This document shows positions 49,139 through 57,673 of a stretch of DNA of 64,000 bases, piece by piece. Source of the DNA: an uncultured Clostridia bacterium (GTDB lineage Bacteria; Bacillota; Clostridia; Christensenellales; Borkfalkiaceae); assembly GCA_949282385.1 (NCBI GenBank), contig CASDOP010000011.1, positions 1 through 64,000 of the forward strand, read 5' to 3'. The notes beneath the pieces were generated by a model. That model ran no database searches and was not told the DNA's origin. It was given only the letters and a program-made list of their open reading frames with translations. Each line of letters begins with the position of its first letter. Position 1 is the stretch's first letter. The translations under genes were made by a program, and so were the position numbers.

Positions 49139-50574
49139 GCGAACTTCTCGACAATTTAACCAAAAAACTCAATGCGAGCGGCATACATCCCTTAAGGCAG
49201 CTCGGCAGGGCGGTGGGCGTTTACAGCCCTACCAACAAGAAGAAGGAGGAGCTTATTGCAGACATCCTCGCAATAGCTTCCAACCGCGCCGATCCCGCGC
49301 CAATGTCGCACAGGGGCGCGCCACCCAAGTCCGAAGATTTCGACAAGGAGCTTCAGGCTGAAGTGGAGCGTTGCCGCAGATATTATTCGGGGCTTACCCT
49401 CGCGGAAACCATAGAAGAACTTCCCGCAGGCAAGGTTGCTGTAGCTTCGCCCGAAGAAGACGACGGTCAGGTATATTCGGGCATTCTGGAAAATGCCGAC
49501 AAATACTGGTTTGTCCGCACGAAGAACATGCAGATTTCTTCCGCCGCGGACGTGTTCGTTCATTCTTCGTTCGTAAACCGCTTCAGACTGCGCACGGGCG
49601 ATTTCATCGTATGCAAGGCTAAAAAGCGCAGGGAGGACGAGTGTCCGGGAGCAACTTTCATCATCTCTGTAAACGGGGTTACGCCCGATAATTTAAGGCG
49701 CGTGCCGTTTGACGCTCTCACGCCCTGCTATCCAGACAGCAGATATACCTTAGAACATGAAAACTGCTCGCTTACGGAGCGGGTAATAGATTTGTTTTCG
49801 CCCGTCGGCAAGGGTCAGAGGGCGCTCATAGTTTCCCCGCCCAAGGCTGGCAAAACGACGATATTAAAGCATATTGCGCAGGCAATCATACGCAACTATC
49901 CCTCGGCGAAAGTCATAATAGCGCTGATCGACGAGCGTCCCGAAGAGGTTACCGACATACGCCGCACGGTCGAGGGCGCGGAGATTGCGTACTCAACTTT
50001 CGATAAGGACGACGCCCACCACATGCACACGGCAAACCTCGCCATAGAACACGCAAAGAGGCTGGTTGAAAGCGGCTCGGACGTGGTCGTTCTGCTCGAC
50101 AGCATCACAAGGCTTGCCAGGGCGTACAACAATTCCACCGTTACGTCGGGCAAAATTTTAACGGGCGGACTTGACCCGCAGGCGCTCGTTGAGCCTAAAA
50201 AGTTTTTCGGCTGTGCGCGCAATACCGAGGAGGGCGGTTCGCTTACGATAATAGCCACCGCGCTCGTAGATACGGGCAGCAAGCTGGACGACATTATTTA
50301 CGAAGAATTCAAATCGACGGGCAATATGGAAATCATTCTTTCCCGCGAGCTTGCAGAAAAGAGGGTTTTCCCCGCGATAAACATAAAATCTTCGGGAGCG
50401 AGGAGGGAAGAACTTCTCTTATCTCCCGCCGAGCTGGAGGCGGCTACGGCAGTCCGTTCCGCCCTCGGCAGAACCATACGCACGGAAGACGTGCTTGCAG
50501 AAATGCAGGCGTCGGAGAATAACGCGCAGTTTGTCGCGCGCTCATCCCAATTTTTGACACACGTAAAAAGATGA
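49129..50574 (+). CDS. rho: Transcription termination factor Rho
   Basis: 481 residues. An N-terminal SAP-like helix bundle (~1-45) leads to a cold-shock RNA-binding domain (~95-165; GILENADKYWFVRT, DVFVHSSFVNRFRLRTGD) and a RecA-type ATPase with PPKAGKTT (Walker A), ALIDERPEEVTDI, VVLLDSITRLARAYN (Walker B) and the R/Q-loop region. Hexameric RNA translocase that ends transcription. Two starts are possible: TTG at 49129, 5 nt after GGAG, or GTG at 49135, in a 4-nt overlap with the upstream stop. obgE overlaps its end by 4 nt. Confidence 0.96.
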   Translation: MSVSELLDNLTKKLNASGIHPLRQLGRAVGVYSPTNKKKEELIADILAIASNRADPAPMSHRGAPPKSEDFDKELQAEVERCRRYYSGLTLAETIEELPAGKVAVASPEEDDGQVYSGILENADKYWFVRTKNMQISSAADVFVHSSFVNRFRLRTGDFIVCKAKKRREDECPGATFIISVNGVTPDNLRRVPFDALTPCYPDSRYTLEHENCSLTERVIDLFSPVGKGQRALIVSPPKAGKTTILKHIAQAIIRNYPSAKVIIALIDERPEEVTDIRRTVEGAEIAYSTFDKDDAHHMHTANLAIEHAKRLVESGSDVVVLLDSITRLARAYNNSTVTSGKILTGGLDPQALVEPKKFFGCARNTEEGGSLTIIATALVDTGSKLDDIIYEEFKSTGNMEIILSRELAEKRVFPAINIKSSGARREELLLSPAELEAATAVRSALGRTIRTEDVLAEMQASENNAQFVARSSQFLTHVKR

Positions 50575-51854
50575 TAGATAAAAACGTATTTACAGACAAA
50601 GTAAGAATAACAATTAAGTCGGGCGACGGCGGCGACGGAATGAATTCATTCAAGTCCTATAAGGGCAAGCCCGCCTGCGGACCTGACGGCGGCGACGGCG
50701 GAAACGGCGGCGACGTCTACATTCAGGCAGACGCCTCCATGAACGACCTGCTTTGCTTCCGTTTCACCAACAAATATGTTGCGGGCGACGGCGAAAGGGG
50801 CGGCACAAACCGCTGTTTCGGCAAGGGCGGAGCCGATGTGGTAATCAAAGTTCCCGTCGGCACGGTTGTAAGAGATTACGAAACCAAGGCGGTAATCTGC
50901 GACATGTTCCGCGACGGCGATAAAAAGCTCATAGCCGAAGGCGGCAGGGGCGGCAAGGGCAACGTGCGCTTCACCACGGCAAGACGCCACGCGCCCAACT
51001 TTGCGCAGAAGGGAGAAAAGACGGAAGAACACATTCTCCTTCTCGAACTCAAAGTAATTGCAGATGTGGGCATAATAGGCTTCCCCAATGTCGGAAAATC
51101 AACTCTTCTTTCCAAAATTTCTGCCGCCCGTCCCAAGATTGCAAACTATCACTTCACCACGCTTTCGCCCAATTTAGGCGTGGTAAAGTATTACGAAAAT
51201 TCCTTCGTCGCGGCGGATATTCCCGGACTTATAGAGGGCGCGGCGCAGGGTGCGGGGCTCGGTCATGACTTTTTGAAACATATCGAACGCACGCGCATGC
51301 TTTTGCACGTCGTGGATATTTCTGGCGTCGAGGGCAGAGATCCCGTCCAAGATTTCAAAACTATCAACGCCGAGCTTAAGGGCTATTCGGAAAAGCTCGC
51401 TGCGCTTCCGCAGATAATAGCGCTCAACAAGTGCGATATGTACGGCGCGGAAGAAAACGTAAAAAAGTTTAAAAGAAGTTACGGAAAAAAATACAAGATA
51501 TACGAAATTTCTGCCATAAACGGCGAGGGAACGAGGGAACTTATCGAGGGCGTTTTCGAAGTTCTTAAAACCCTTCCGCCCGTTCAGCCCGTCGAGGCGG
51601 ACGAAACCTTCACTTACCGCAAGGGCGGCAACCTCGACTTTGAAATTTTTACGGACGAAAACGGCGCATATGTCGTCGTCGGCACGCTTGTGGACATGCT
51701 TTGCCGCAACGTTGCGCTCAACGATCCCGATTCGATGGCGTATTTCCAGAAAATTCTGCGCGATAAGGGCGTAATTTCACAACTTAAAGAAATGGGAATA
51801 AAGGATAAGGACACGGTTATAGTCGGCGATGTAGAGTTCGACTTCGTGCCTTAA
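50571..51854 (+). CDS. obgE: GTPase Obg
   Basis: 427 residues. Glycine-rich Obg domain (~1-158; SGDGGDGMNSFKSYKGKPACGPDGGDGGNGGDV), GTPase domain with GFPNVGKSTL (G1), DIPGLIEGA (G3) and NKCD (G4), and a C-terminal OCT domain (~345-427). Involved in 50S assembly and stress control, and in Bacillus needed for sporulation onset. It begins within the rho stop (ATGA). yhbY follows after 13 nt, continuing a ribosome-biogenesis operon. Confidence 0.97.
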   Translation: MIDKNVFTDKVRITIKSGDGGDGMNSFKSYKGKPACGPDGGDGGNGGDVYIQADASMNDLLCFRFTNKYVAGDGERGGTNRCFGKGGADVVIKVPVGTVVRDYETKAVICDMFRDGDKKLIAEGGRGGKGNVRFTTARRHAPNFAQKGEKTEEHILLLELKVIADVGIIGFPNVGKSTLLSKISAARPKIANYHFTTLSPNLGVVKYYENSFVAADIPGLIEGAAQGAGLGHDFLKHIERTRMLLHVVDISGVEGRDPVQDFKTINAELKGYSEKLAALPQIIALNKCDMYGAEENVKKFKRSYGKKYKIYEISAINGEGTRELIEGVFEVLKTLPPVQPVEADETFTYRKGGNLDFEIFTDENGAYVVVGTLVDMLCRNVALNDPDSMAYFQKILRDKGVISQLKEMGIKDKDTVIVGDVEFDFVP

Positions 51855-51867
51855 AAGAGGAATACAA

Positions 51868-52164
51868 ATGTTAACTTCAAAACAGAGAAGCAAACTCAAA
51901 TCACTTGCGGCGAACCTTTCGCCCATAGGACAGGTCGGCAAGGACGGCATCGGCGAAAATATGCTTAAAAGCTTTTCCGATTGCCTCGACGCGCGCGAAC
52001 TCATAAAGGTCAATATACTCGAAAATGCCGACGGCACGCCTGACGAGGTGGGACACGCCCTCGCCGAAAGACTGGGTGCGGAGTGCGTGATAGTTATCGG
52101 CAGAAAAGCCGTTCTCTACCGCGTTTCGCCCAGAAAAAATTTCGACCATATAAAACTCGACTGA
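51868..52164 (+). CDS. yhbY: YhbY family RNA-binding protein (CRS1-YhbY domain)
   Basis: 98 residues. LTSKQRSKLKSLAANLSPIGQVGKDGI, the GxxG-like loop and DARELIKVNIL match the CRM domain. Binds pre-50S subunits. AAGAGG before the ATG. Genes of this type sit next to nadD and rsfS in Bacillus; here a reversed membrane-protein gene lies between them. Confidence 0.94.
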   Translation: MLTSKQRSKLKSLAANLSPIGQVGKDGIGENMLKSFSDCLDARELIKVNILENADGTPDEVGHALAERLGAECVIVIGRKAVLYRVSPRKNFDHIKLD

Positions 52165-52208
52165 GGCAAAAACTCTGCCGCATAAAATAAACGCGTAAAC
52201 TTAAATGA

Positions 52209-52248
52209 GCCGCCGCGCCGCGCAAAAAACTTACGCGGCGCGGCGGCG
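52209..52248. terminator. Hairpin between convergent yhbY and a membrane-protein gene
   Basis: GCCGCCGCGCCGCG / CGCGGCGCGGCGGC with a CAAAAAACTTA loop; no T tract follows on the plus strand. Confidence 0.55.
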
Positions 52249-52346
52249 CTTATCGATTTGAAATATTCGTCATATGCAGCGCGGATAGCTTTTTTATAAA
52301 GCGCACATTTTTAAAAACTCATAAAAACGCAAAAAGATTGAAAAAT

Positions 52347-53105
52347 TCACCCCTTGTCCCGCTTGCCGAAAATGAGGCAGGCGGCGGAAAGAATGAGTAT
52401 GCAACCGCCCGATATGATGTAATACAGCGGAAAGAAAGTAAAAAAGCTGAAAGTCAGAAGGCACAGTCCGCACCAGAACAGCTTTGGCGAAGCTGAGCGT
52501 CTGAACGCATACGAAAGCCTCTTAAAAAATCCCGTTTTGCCCTTTTCGGCAAAAGGGTAACTTTCGGGCAGCGCGCCAATATCTTTCAGTTTTTTATAAA
52601 TTTCTTCCCCGTCGCGTAGTTTTACGCAAAAACTTTCAGCCAGCTTCGCACTTTCGGCGCTTGCCGAGTTGCACAGCAATTCAAAAGGTTTTTCGCGCTT
52701 TATTTTCAACTCGTCCGCAATGTCGTCTGGCGTGAGCGGACGGCACCTGAATGCGGTTACATAAATGCAATTTTGTGTTTCTATGTTCCCGCACCCGTCA
52801 ATCTTCCCTTCGGGGAACATCGGCAATACGACCTTTGCCGCCTCGCTTTTGGGCAATGTGGCAAGGTACAGGCAAAGCTTTTGCCTTAATTTTTCGTCCC
52901 TGCCGGAAATAAGCCTCTTTCCTCGCTTTCTTTTGAGGTACAAAAAAGCCAGAGTGCCTAGTGAAATAAAAGCGCCTATTCCGCACGCGAGCGCAAGGGG
53001 AGCGTCGGATGTATAATATCTCACGGCGGTGAAAAACAGCAAAAAACCGCACATGGCGGCGAACAGACTGTCGGCCGCCACGGAAAATACCGAAATTTTA
53101 TTCAT
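52347..53105 (-). CDS. Uncharacterised membrane protein
   Basis: 252 residues from the ATG at 53105, not recognised. Two helices near the N-terminus (SLFAAMCGFLLFFTAVRYY and a second at ~35-55), a middle cytoplasmic domain with several Cys, and two helices close to the C-terminus (~205-245), ending GKRDKG. The longer frame starting at 53192 would overlap nadD and is rejected. No good Shine-Dalgarno. It interrupts the otherwise conserved yhbY-nadD order and runs against it. Confidence 0.65.
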   Translation of the reverse strand: MNKISVFSVAADSLFAAMCGFLLFFTAVRYYTSDAPLALACGIGAFISLGTLAFLYLKRKRGKRLISGRDEKLRQKLCLYLATLPKSEAAKVVLPMFPEGKIDGCGNIETQNCIYVTAFRCRPLTPDDIADELKIKREKPFELLCNSASAESAKLAESFCVKLRDGEEIYKKLKDIGALPESYPFAEKGKTGFFKRLSYAFRRSASPKLFWCGLCLLTFSFFTFFPLYYIISGGCILILSAACLIFGKRDKG

Positions 53106-53141
53106 AAAAAAGTTATTGCCTTTAAAGGTCAATTGTAAACA

Positions 53142-54272
53142 ATGAAAATCATACTTTACGGTGGAGCTTTCAACCCCGTTCACACGGAACACGTCGCCCT
53201 CGCTCGCGCGGCGGTAAAAAGTCTTTCGCCAGATAAATTATTCATAATACCCACGGCTATAAGCCCCCATAAGAGCGGCTGCATGGTTGCGGACGATGCC
53301 GACAGACTTGAAATGCTCAGGCAGGCGTTCGCGGACGTGCCTTGTGCCGAAGTTTGCGATTTCGAGATTAAAAGCGGCGGAATAAGCTACAGCTATATAA
53401 CCTGCAGTCATTTCAGAGAGTTATATCCTCAGGCGGAAATTTATTTTCTTATGGGCGCGGATATGCTCGCTTCGTTTGATAAGTGGAAATATCCCGAAAA
53501 AATTTTGTCCTGCGCAAATATTATAGCTGGTGCGCGCGAAGACGGCGAAAAATTTTCCGATTATAAAAAATCAATCGAAAAATTGTATGGCGTACATGTT
53601 CACAGCGTGGATTACGTAGGTAAAAAAGTCAGTTCCACGCGCATACGCACTCTCGCCGCGCTCGGCGAAGATTTCAGCGAGTATGTTTTGCCCTGCACAA
53701 GGCAATATATCATAAATAAAGACCTTTACGCCCTCAAAAACCTGCAAGAAGCTAAAAATTTAGAAAAACCCTCGCGCTGGGCGCATTCTGTCAGGGTTGC
53801 CATAATGTGCGCGCAGAACGCCTCCCGCGCGGGCTGGACGGAAAAGCAGGCGATAACGGCGGGAGCCCTGCACGACGTGGCAAAAAATCTCCCCAAGGAT
53901 AGTCCCTATCTTGACGGCTTTGTCCCGCCCGAGGGCGTTCCTTCGCCGGTCATGCACCAGTTTTCTGGCGAGTTTGTGGCGCGCACGCACTTTAAAATTG
54001 AAGATCAAAGCATTTTGAACGCAATAAAGTATCACTGCAGCGGCAGAGCTGCAATGAGCGAAGGCGAAATGCTTTTGTACCTTTGTGACATGCTCGAGGA
54101 AGCTCACGATTTTGACGGTATAGAAAGTTTAAGGCGCGAATTTAAAAAAGATTTGAAAGGCGGCATGCTCGCCGCGCTCGGACACCAGGTAAAATACCTC
54201 AATTCCGTCGGCGGCGAAATATATAATTTAACAGAACAGGCTTACCTGTATTTAAAGGAAAATCTTACATGA
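53142..54272 (+). CDS. nadD: NadD-YqeK fusion: nicotinate-nucleotide adenylyltransferase plus HD hydrolase
   Basis: 376 residues. Residues 1-190 are NadD (YGGAFNPVHTEHVALA with the HxxH nucleotidyltransferase motif, PTAISPHK, GADMLASFDKW, SSTRIR). It adenylates nicotinate mononucleotide for NAD synthesis. Residues ~200-376 are a YqeK HD domain (RWAHSVRVAIMCAQNASRAG, then GALHDVAKN with the HD pair, and IKYHCSG), a class shown elsewhere to hydrolyse Ap4A. In Bacillus these are separate adjacent genes. The final 4 nt overlap rsfS. No clear Shine-Dalgarno. Confidence 0.93.
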   Translation: MKIILYGGAFNPVHTEHVALARAAVKSLSPDKLFIIPTAISPHKSGCMVADDADRLEMLRQAFADVPCAEVCDFEIKSGGISYSYITCSHFRELYPQAEIYFLMGADMLASFDKWKYPEKILSCANIIAGAREDGEKFSDYKKSIEKLYGVHVHSVDYVGKKVSSTRIRTLAALGEDFSEYVLPCTRQYIINKDLYALKNLQEAKNLEKPSRWAHSVRVAIMCAQNASRAGWTEKQAITAGALHDVAKNLPKDSPYLDGFVPPEGVPSPVMHQFSGEFVARTHFKIEDQSILNAIKYHCSGRAAMSEGEMLLYLCDMLEEAHDFDGIESLRREFKKDLKGGMLAALGHQVKYLNSVGGEIYNLTEQAYLYLKENLT

Positions 54273-54619
54273 CATCTAAAGAAAAATGCAATACAATCTG
54301 CAAAATTTTATCGGATAAAAAGGCAAACAATATAGTTTATATCGACGTTGCGGACAAAACCTCGCTGTGCGATTATTTTGTCGTGTGCAGCGGCAGGTCG
54401 ACGACGCAGGTAAAATCGCTTTCCGAAAATCTGGACGAAAAACTTTCAAAGGATTTCGCTCTCGACGCGAGGCGCAAAGAGGGCATCCGCGAGGGAAGGT
54501 GGGCGGTTCTCGATTATTCGGACGTAATCGTTCATATTTTCAACGATGAAGAGCGCGATTTTTATTGCCTTGAAAGGCTGTGGGAAGATGGCAAAAATCT
54601 CACCCGCTACGAAGACTGA
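54269..54619 (+). CDS. rsfS: Ribosomal silencing factor RsfS
   Basis: 116 residues. KKANNIVYIDVADKTSLCDYFVVCSGRSTTQVKSL and EGIREGRWAVLDYSDVIVHIFNDEERDFYCLERLW are the RsfS (DUF143/Iojap) core. Binds L14 on the 50S subunit and blocks subunit joining in starvation. Begins within the nadD-yqeK stop (ATGA). Hairpin follows at 54633-54658. Confidence 0.96.
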   Translation: MTSKEKCNTICKILSDKKANNIVYIDVADKTSLCDYFVVCSGRSTTQVKSLSENLDEKLSKDFALDARRKEGIREGRWAVLDYSDVIVHIFNDEERDFYCLERLWEDGKNLTRYED

Positions 54620-54632
54620 AATAAGCAAAAAA

Positions 54633-54658
54633 TATGCGCCGTCTTATGACGGCGCATA
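54633..54658 (+). terminator. Hairpin after rsfS
   Basis: TATGCGCCGTC / GACGGCGCATA with a TTAT loop; followed by AATATAATAATT, a weak T tract. Confidence 0.55.
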
Positions 54659-54912
54659 AATATAATAATTAAAACGCGGCAAATGCTTTGCGCGCTGAAA
54701 CTTAATTAAACGCAATTTTTTTGCAATCTAAAATTAAAATGCGCAAATTCGGCAGAAAAACTCGCTTTTGCCAAATTTTATGATGTTTGCGCTAACATCG
54801 CCCGATATGCAAAATTAAAATTTTCTCTGCATTTTAAAACGCGATTTAAATTATTATTTGGGCAATAATTGCTTTGCGAGAGAAAATCAGTCTGCATATT
54901 GCCGAGCCGAAT

Positions 54913-55137
54913 TTATTTAAACTGTATTTCCTTCGGCTCGGAATAACTTTTTTTGGTTCGCTTTTTTTCGACGATATAGTACACGGGCTCGGGCTTTTTT
55001 TCAGGCTTTTTTTCTTCCTCAGCAGGAGGAGCAAGCCTTAAACTTTTTAAACCGAGCAATACAAGTTTTACCGTTACAACTGCTATAAAACAGCATAAAA
55101 AGAGCAATAAAAGATATAAAAACCCCAATCCAGCCAT
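54913..55137 (-). CDS. Small single-pass membrane protein
   Basis: 74 residues, not recognised. One N-terminal helix (FLYLLLLFLCCFIAVVTVKLV), a proline- and charge-rich linker (PPAEEEKKPEKKPEP), and a basic tail. The composition is unlike a chance frame. The -10 TATTAT (55149-55144, minus) puts the predicted transcription start exactly on the ATG, with no Shine-Dalgarno. It is divergent from the deoC-like gene. The 250 bp downstream (54659-54912) is AT-rich with no gene seen. Confidence 0.55.
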   Translation of the reverse strand: MAGLGFLYLLLLFLCCFIAVVTVKLVLLGLKSLRLAPPAEEEKKPEKKPEPVYYIVEKKRTKKSYSEPKEIQFK

Positions 55138-55200
55138 ATATACATAATAGTGCGCGCGGAGCGCATTATTTTGGAAAATTTAGTAAAACGGGGTGTTTTT

Positions 55201-55929
55201 ATGCAGAATATGACAGTTGACGAAATGTCGTCTGAAGAACAGAAGCAGTTTGAAGAATTCAAGCGGCTGAAATTTATCGAACAGACGCAGGCAAAAATTG
55301 CGAGGATGGAGTGCGATTGTCTGTCTCCCGTAGCCGAAAAGTCTGCTTTGAGGCAGCTCTGCCGCGAAGGCGACAGATTGAGAATGGGCGGAATAGTCGT
55401 TTTTCCCGCATTTGTGAAATCCTGCGTGGGATTTCTCGGCAACGACCCTCAGTGTTCGCTGATTGCGGCAATATCCTATCCTCACGGCACCGATACAACC
55501 GAAGTCAAGGCTCAGGCGGTAAAGCGTGCAGTCAAGGACGGGGTTGACGAAGTCGAAGTGTGCGTTCCGTATGCCGTGCTAAAGGAAGGCAACATGGCAT
55601 ATTTCAAGCGCGAGTGCAAAAAACTCGCCAAAGCCGTCAGACCGAGAGCTTTAAGGTTATATATAGACTGTTCGCTCCTTTCCGAACGCGAAGTGCTTCG
55701 CGCTGCGGCGTGCGCCGCAGAAAACGGGGTGGACGCCATAAGGCTTTCGGAATGCGGAACGCCAATGATTTCGGCTGTCAAGGGAGCGGTAAAGGATAAA
55801 TGTCTAATAAAATCGGAAGCCCATACCCAGAGCGAAGCGGAAACAGCCATGATGATGGGCGCAACGCTCGTAAGCTGCAAAAATGCGGTTGAAATCTGTT
55901 CTTCCATGCTCACGGAGGCGCAGGAGTAA
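55201..55929 (+). CDS. DeoC-like aldolase-fold protein with altered active site
   Basis: 242 residues from the ATG at 55201 (GGGGTG upstream). Order of elements follows deoxyribose-phosphate aldolase: VVFPAFVKSCVGFLG, AAISYPHGTDTTEVKAQAVKRAV, DGVDEVEVCVPYAVLKEGN, LRLYIDCSLLSEREVLRAA, NGVDAIRLSECGTP, CLIKSEAHT. By comparison with the family, the motif EIDMV has Glu in place of its catalytic Asp, and the Schiff-base lysine of VKTSTG is Arg (IRLSEC). Only the second lysine (IKSEA) is kept. It may be a non-aldolase relative. The first 40 residues are an acidic helix. Confidence 0.7.
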   Translation: MQNMTVDEMSSEEQKQFEEFKRLKFIEQTQAKIARMECDCLSPVAEKSALRQLCREGDRLRMGGIVVFPAFVKSCVGFLGNDPQCSLIAAISYPHGTDTTEVKAQAVKRAVKDGVDEVEVCVPYAVLKEGNMAYFKRECKKLAKAVRPRALRLYIDCSLLSEREVLRAAACAAENGVDAIRLSECGTPMISAVKGAVKDKCLIKSEAHTQSEAETAMMMGATLVSCKNAVEICSSMLTEAQE

Positions 55930-56291
55930 AATTTTAAACTTAAAAGTAAGGCGGATAACCAGTTGGCTGTCCGCCATATTTCATGCTTTAAAAAGAAAAA
56001 TTTGCCGTTTTTTAATACAGTTATATAATACACATAATACAAAACATACAGATAATACAATATTAAATAAGGAATGTAAGAACAATTGCGCATGGGTACA
56101 TATGTGCGCGCGAAAATATTAAGTCAATATTAGGAAAACAGAAAGTTATATGTGGTGTGCGGTGCTCGTTTTCCTTCAATCTTATCTGTAGCATTAAAAA
56201 AGCAGCCGAAACCGAACGGCTGCTTTTGGTTAGTTTTAATATTCAGTTCATATTCAGGTTGAGTATTCAGAAAATTTTTTAATGCTGAAAT
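55930..56291. other. 362-bp gap between the deoC-like gene and the helicase gene
   Basis: Contains a GGCGGA/TCCGCC hairpin (55951-55976) that may end the deoC-like transcript, then AT-rich sequence with no supported gene, and the helicase terminator at 56199-56232. Confidence 0.6.
56199..56232. terminator. Helicase-gene terminator (usable on both strands)
   Basis: AAAAGCAGCCG / CGGCTGCTTTT around AAACCGAA. On the minus strand the hairpin is followed by TTTTTT. Confidence 0.8.
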
Positions 56292-57506
56292 TTATCTGAC
56301 GATAATAAGTCTGTCTTTCGCCCTGGTAATAGCCGTGTATAACCAACGATTTGCATCCTCCTTGAAGGCGTAGCTCTCGTCGAACACGATAACGCTTTCA
56401 AATTCCGAACCCTGCGCTTTGTGACAGGATATGCAATAGCCGTATTCAAACCTGTTCAGCATGAACGCGCCCGTCGCGTTGCCGTCTTCGTCAAATTTTT
56501 CAAAATAATCGCCGTGGCGGTAGCGGTACTGACCGTTCATAAAAATTCCCGCGTCAAAAGGCAGCGCTTCGTGGCATTTTTCGTCGAGAAAGTCGCATTT
56601 AAACTGCGTAAAGCCCATAAAATTTTTATCGTCGTAAAAAGGGTCTATGGCTCTGCCTATAATGCCGTTCACAAGGTTGAATTTCATCTCATCGTCGATA
56701 AATTGTTCCCAGTTGTTGACGGTGCATATAAGTTTTTCGCTATCTTTCGGCAAACCGCTGTATCCCAAAGCCGCGCGCACTTCGTCGTTTATTTTCGTCC
56801 TCGTTTTATTCAGACCGCAAATAATCTGTTCGGCACGGACTAAAAGTTTTTTTCTTCTTTCGCCGGTAAAGTGCCTTCTCTCTATCACGAAAGCCTTGTT
56901 GCCGTAATTGCCGTAGGGTATGTGTCTGCCCTCGCGCGCGTATATCGATAATTGAATAATGGGATTGTCGCGCGCCTGTCTGACTATCGTTTTCAGACTG
57001 AAATCGGGTATCCTCAAAAAGGTGTTCATGCCTTCGACGGGCGGAAGCTGGCAATCGTCGCCGCACATTAGCACTTTTACGCCGAAATTAAGAATATCCC
57101 ACAAAATTTCATCCGAAACCATGCTCGCTTCGTCAAGAACGATAAGTTTTATTTCCTTATCGATGTTCTCTCTGCGTCGGAAGGAAAGTTTTTCAACCTT
57201 GATTTTCTTGCCGTTTACGAGCATTTCGGTATTTTCCGTGAAAGTCTGGTAGATAAGTCGGTGAACCGTGCAGGCTGGAATGCCTTTTTTAATGAGAACG
57301 GTAGCCGCTTTTCCCGTAGGCGTTATGAATGCCGCGCTTTTATCGGGAACAAGTCCGAGTTTTTCGCATACGACATGCCTTAAAAGCGTGGTCTTGCCCG
57401 TACCCGCATAGCCCGTAAGCACGAACGCGGGGCGCGTTGAACGATAAAACCAGTCTTCTATTGATTTTTCTGCCTCGAGTTGTTCGGGCGTAAGGGAAAA
57501 AGCCAT
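56292..57506 (-). CDS. SF1B DNA helicase, Dda/RecD-like
   Basis: 404 residues from the ATG at 57506. Motif I VLTGYAGTGKTTLLRH, motif Ia TPTGKAA, motif II IVLDEASMV, motif III CGDDCQLPP, then CHKAQGSEFESV and motif VI YTAITRAKDRLIIV, i.e. a complete SF1B set of 5'-3' polarity. The size and layout are close to phage T4 Dda, without RecD's extra N-terminal domain. The role could be in replication restart or repair; phage descent is possible. The gene stands alone. Its promoter places the RNA start exactly on the ATG. Confidence 0.88.
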   Translation of the reverse strand: MAFSLTPEQLEAEKSIEDWFYRSTRPAFVLTGYAGTGKTTLLRHVVCEKLGLVPDKSAAFITPTGKAATVLIKKGIPACTVHRLIYQTFTENTEMLVNGKKIKVEKLSFRRRENIDKEIKLIVLDEASMVSDEILWDILNFGVKVLMCGDDCQLPPVEGMNTFLRIPDFSLKTIVRQARDNPIIQLSIYAREGRHIPYGNYGNKAFVIERRHFTGERRKKLLVRAEQIICGLNKTRTKINDEVRAALGYSGLPKDSEKLICTVNNWEQFIDDEMKFNLVNGIIGRAIDPFYDDKNFMGFTQFKCDFLDEKCHEALPFDAGIFMNGQYRYRHGDYFEKFDEDGNATGAFMLNRFEYGYCISCHKAQGSEFESVIVFDESYAFKEDANRWLYTAITRAKDRLIIVR

Positions 57507-57512
57507 AAAAAT

Positions 57513-57541
57513 ATTGTACACTCAAACAAAAGTTTGTGCAA
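57513..57541 (-). promoter_or_regulatory. Leaderless promoter of the helicase gene
   Basis: Minus strand TTGCAC (57541-57536), 17 bp, TACAAT (57518-57513); +1 predicted at 57506, the A of the ATG. Confidence 0.65.
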
Positions 57542-57599
57542 GCGTTTTAGCAGATTTGTCGGTAAATTGCGCAAATTATGTTAAATTTAAAAATGGATA

Positions 57600-57628
57600 T
57601 TGACTAAATTGCGCGTCTGGTATATAAT
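57600..57628 (+). promoter_or_regulatory. pgi promoter
   Basis: TTGACT (57600-57605), 17 bp, TATAAT (57623-57628). Confidence 0.85.
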
Positions 57629-57673
57629 TACAAGGTAATTAAGCGGTTAAACCGCGATGTTTCGGAGGAAAAT

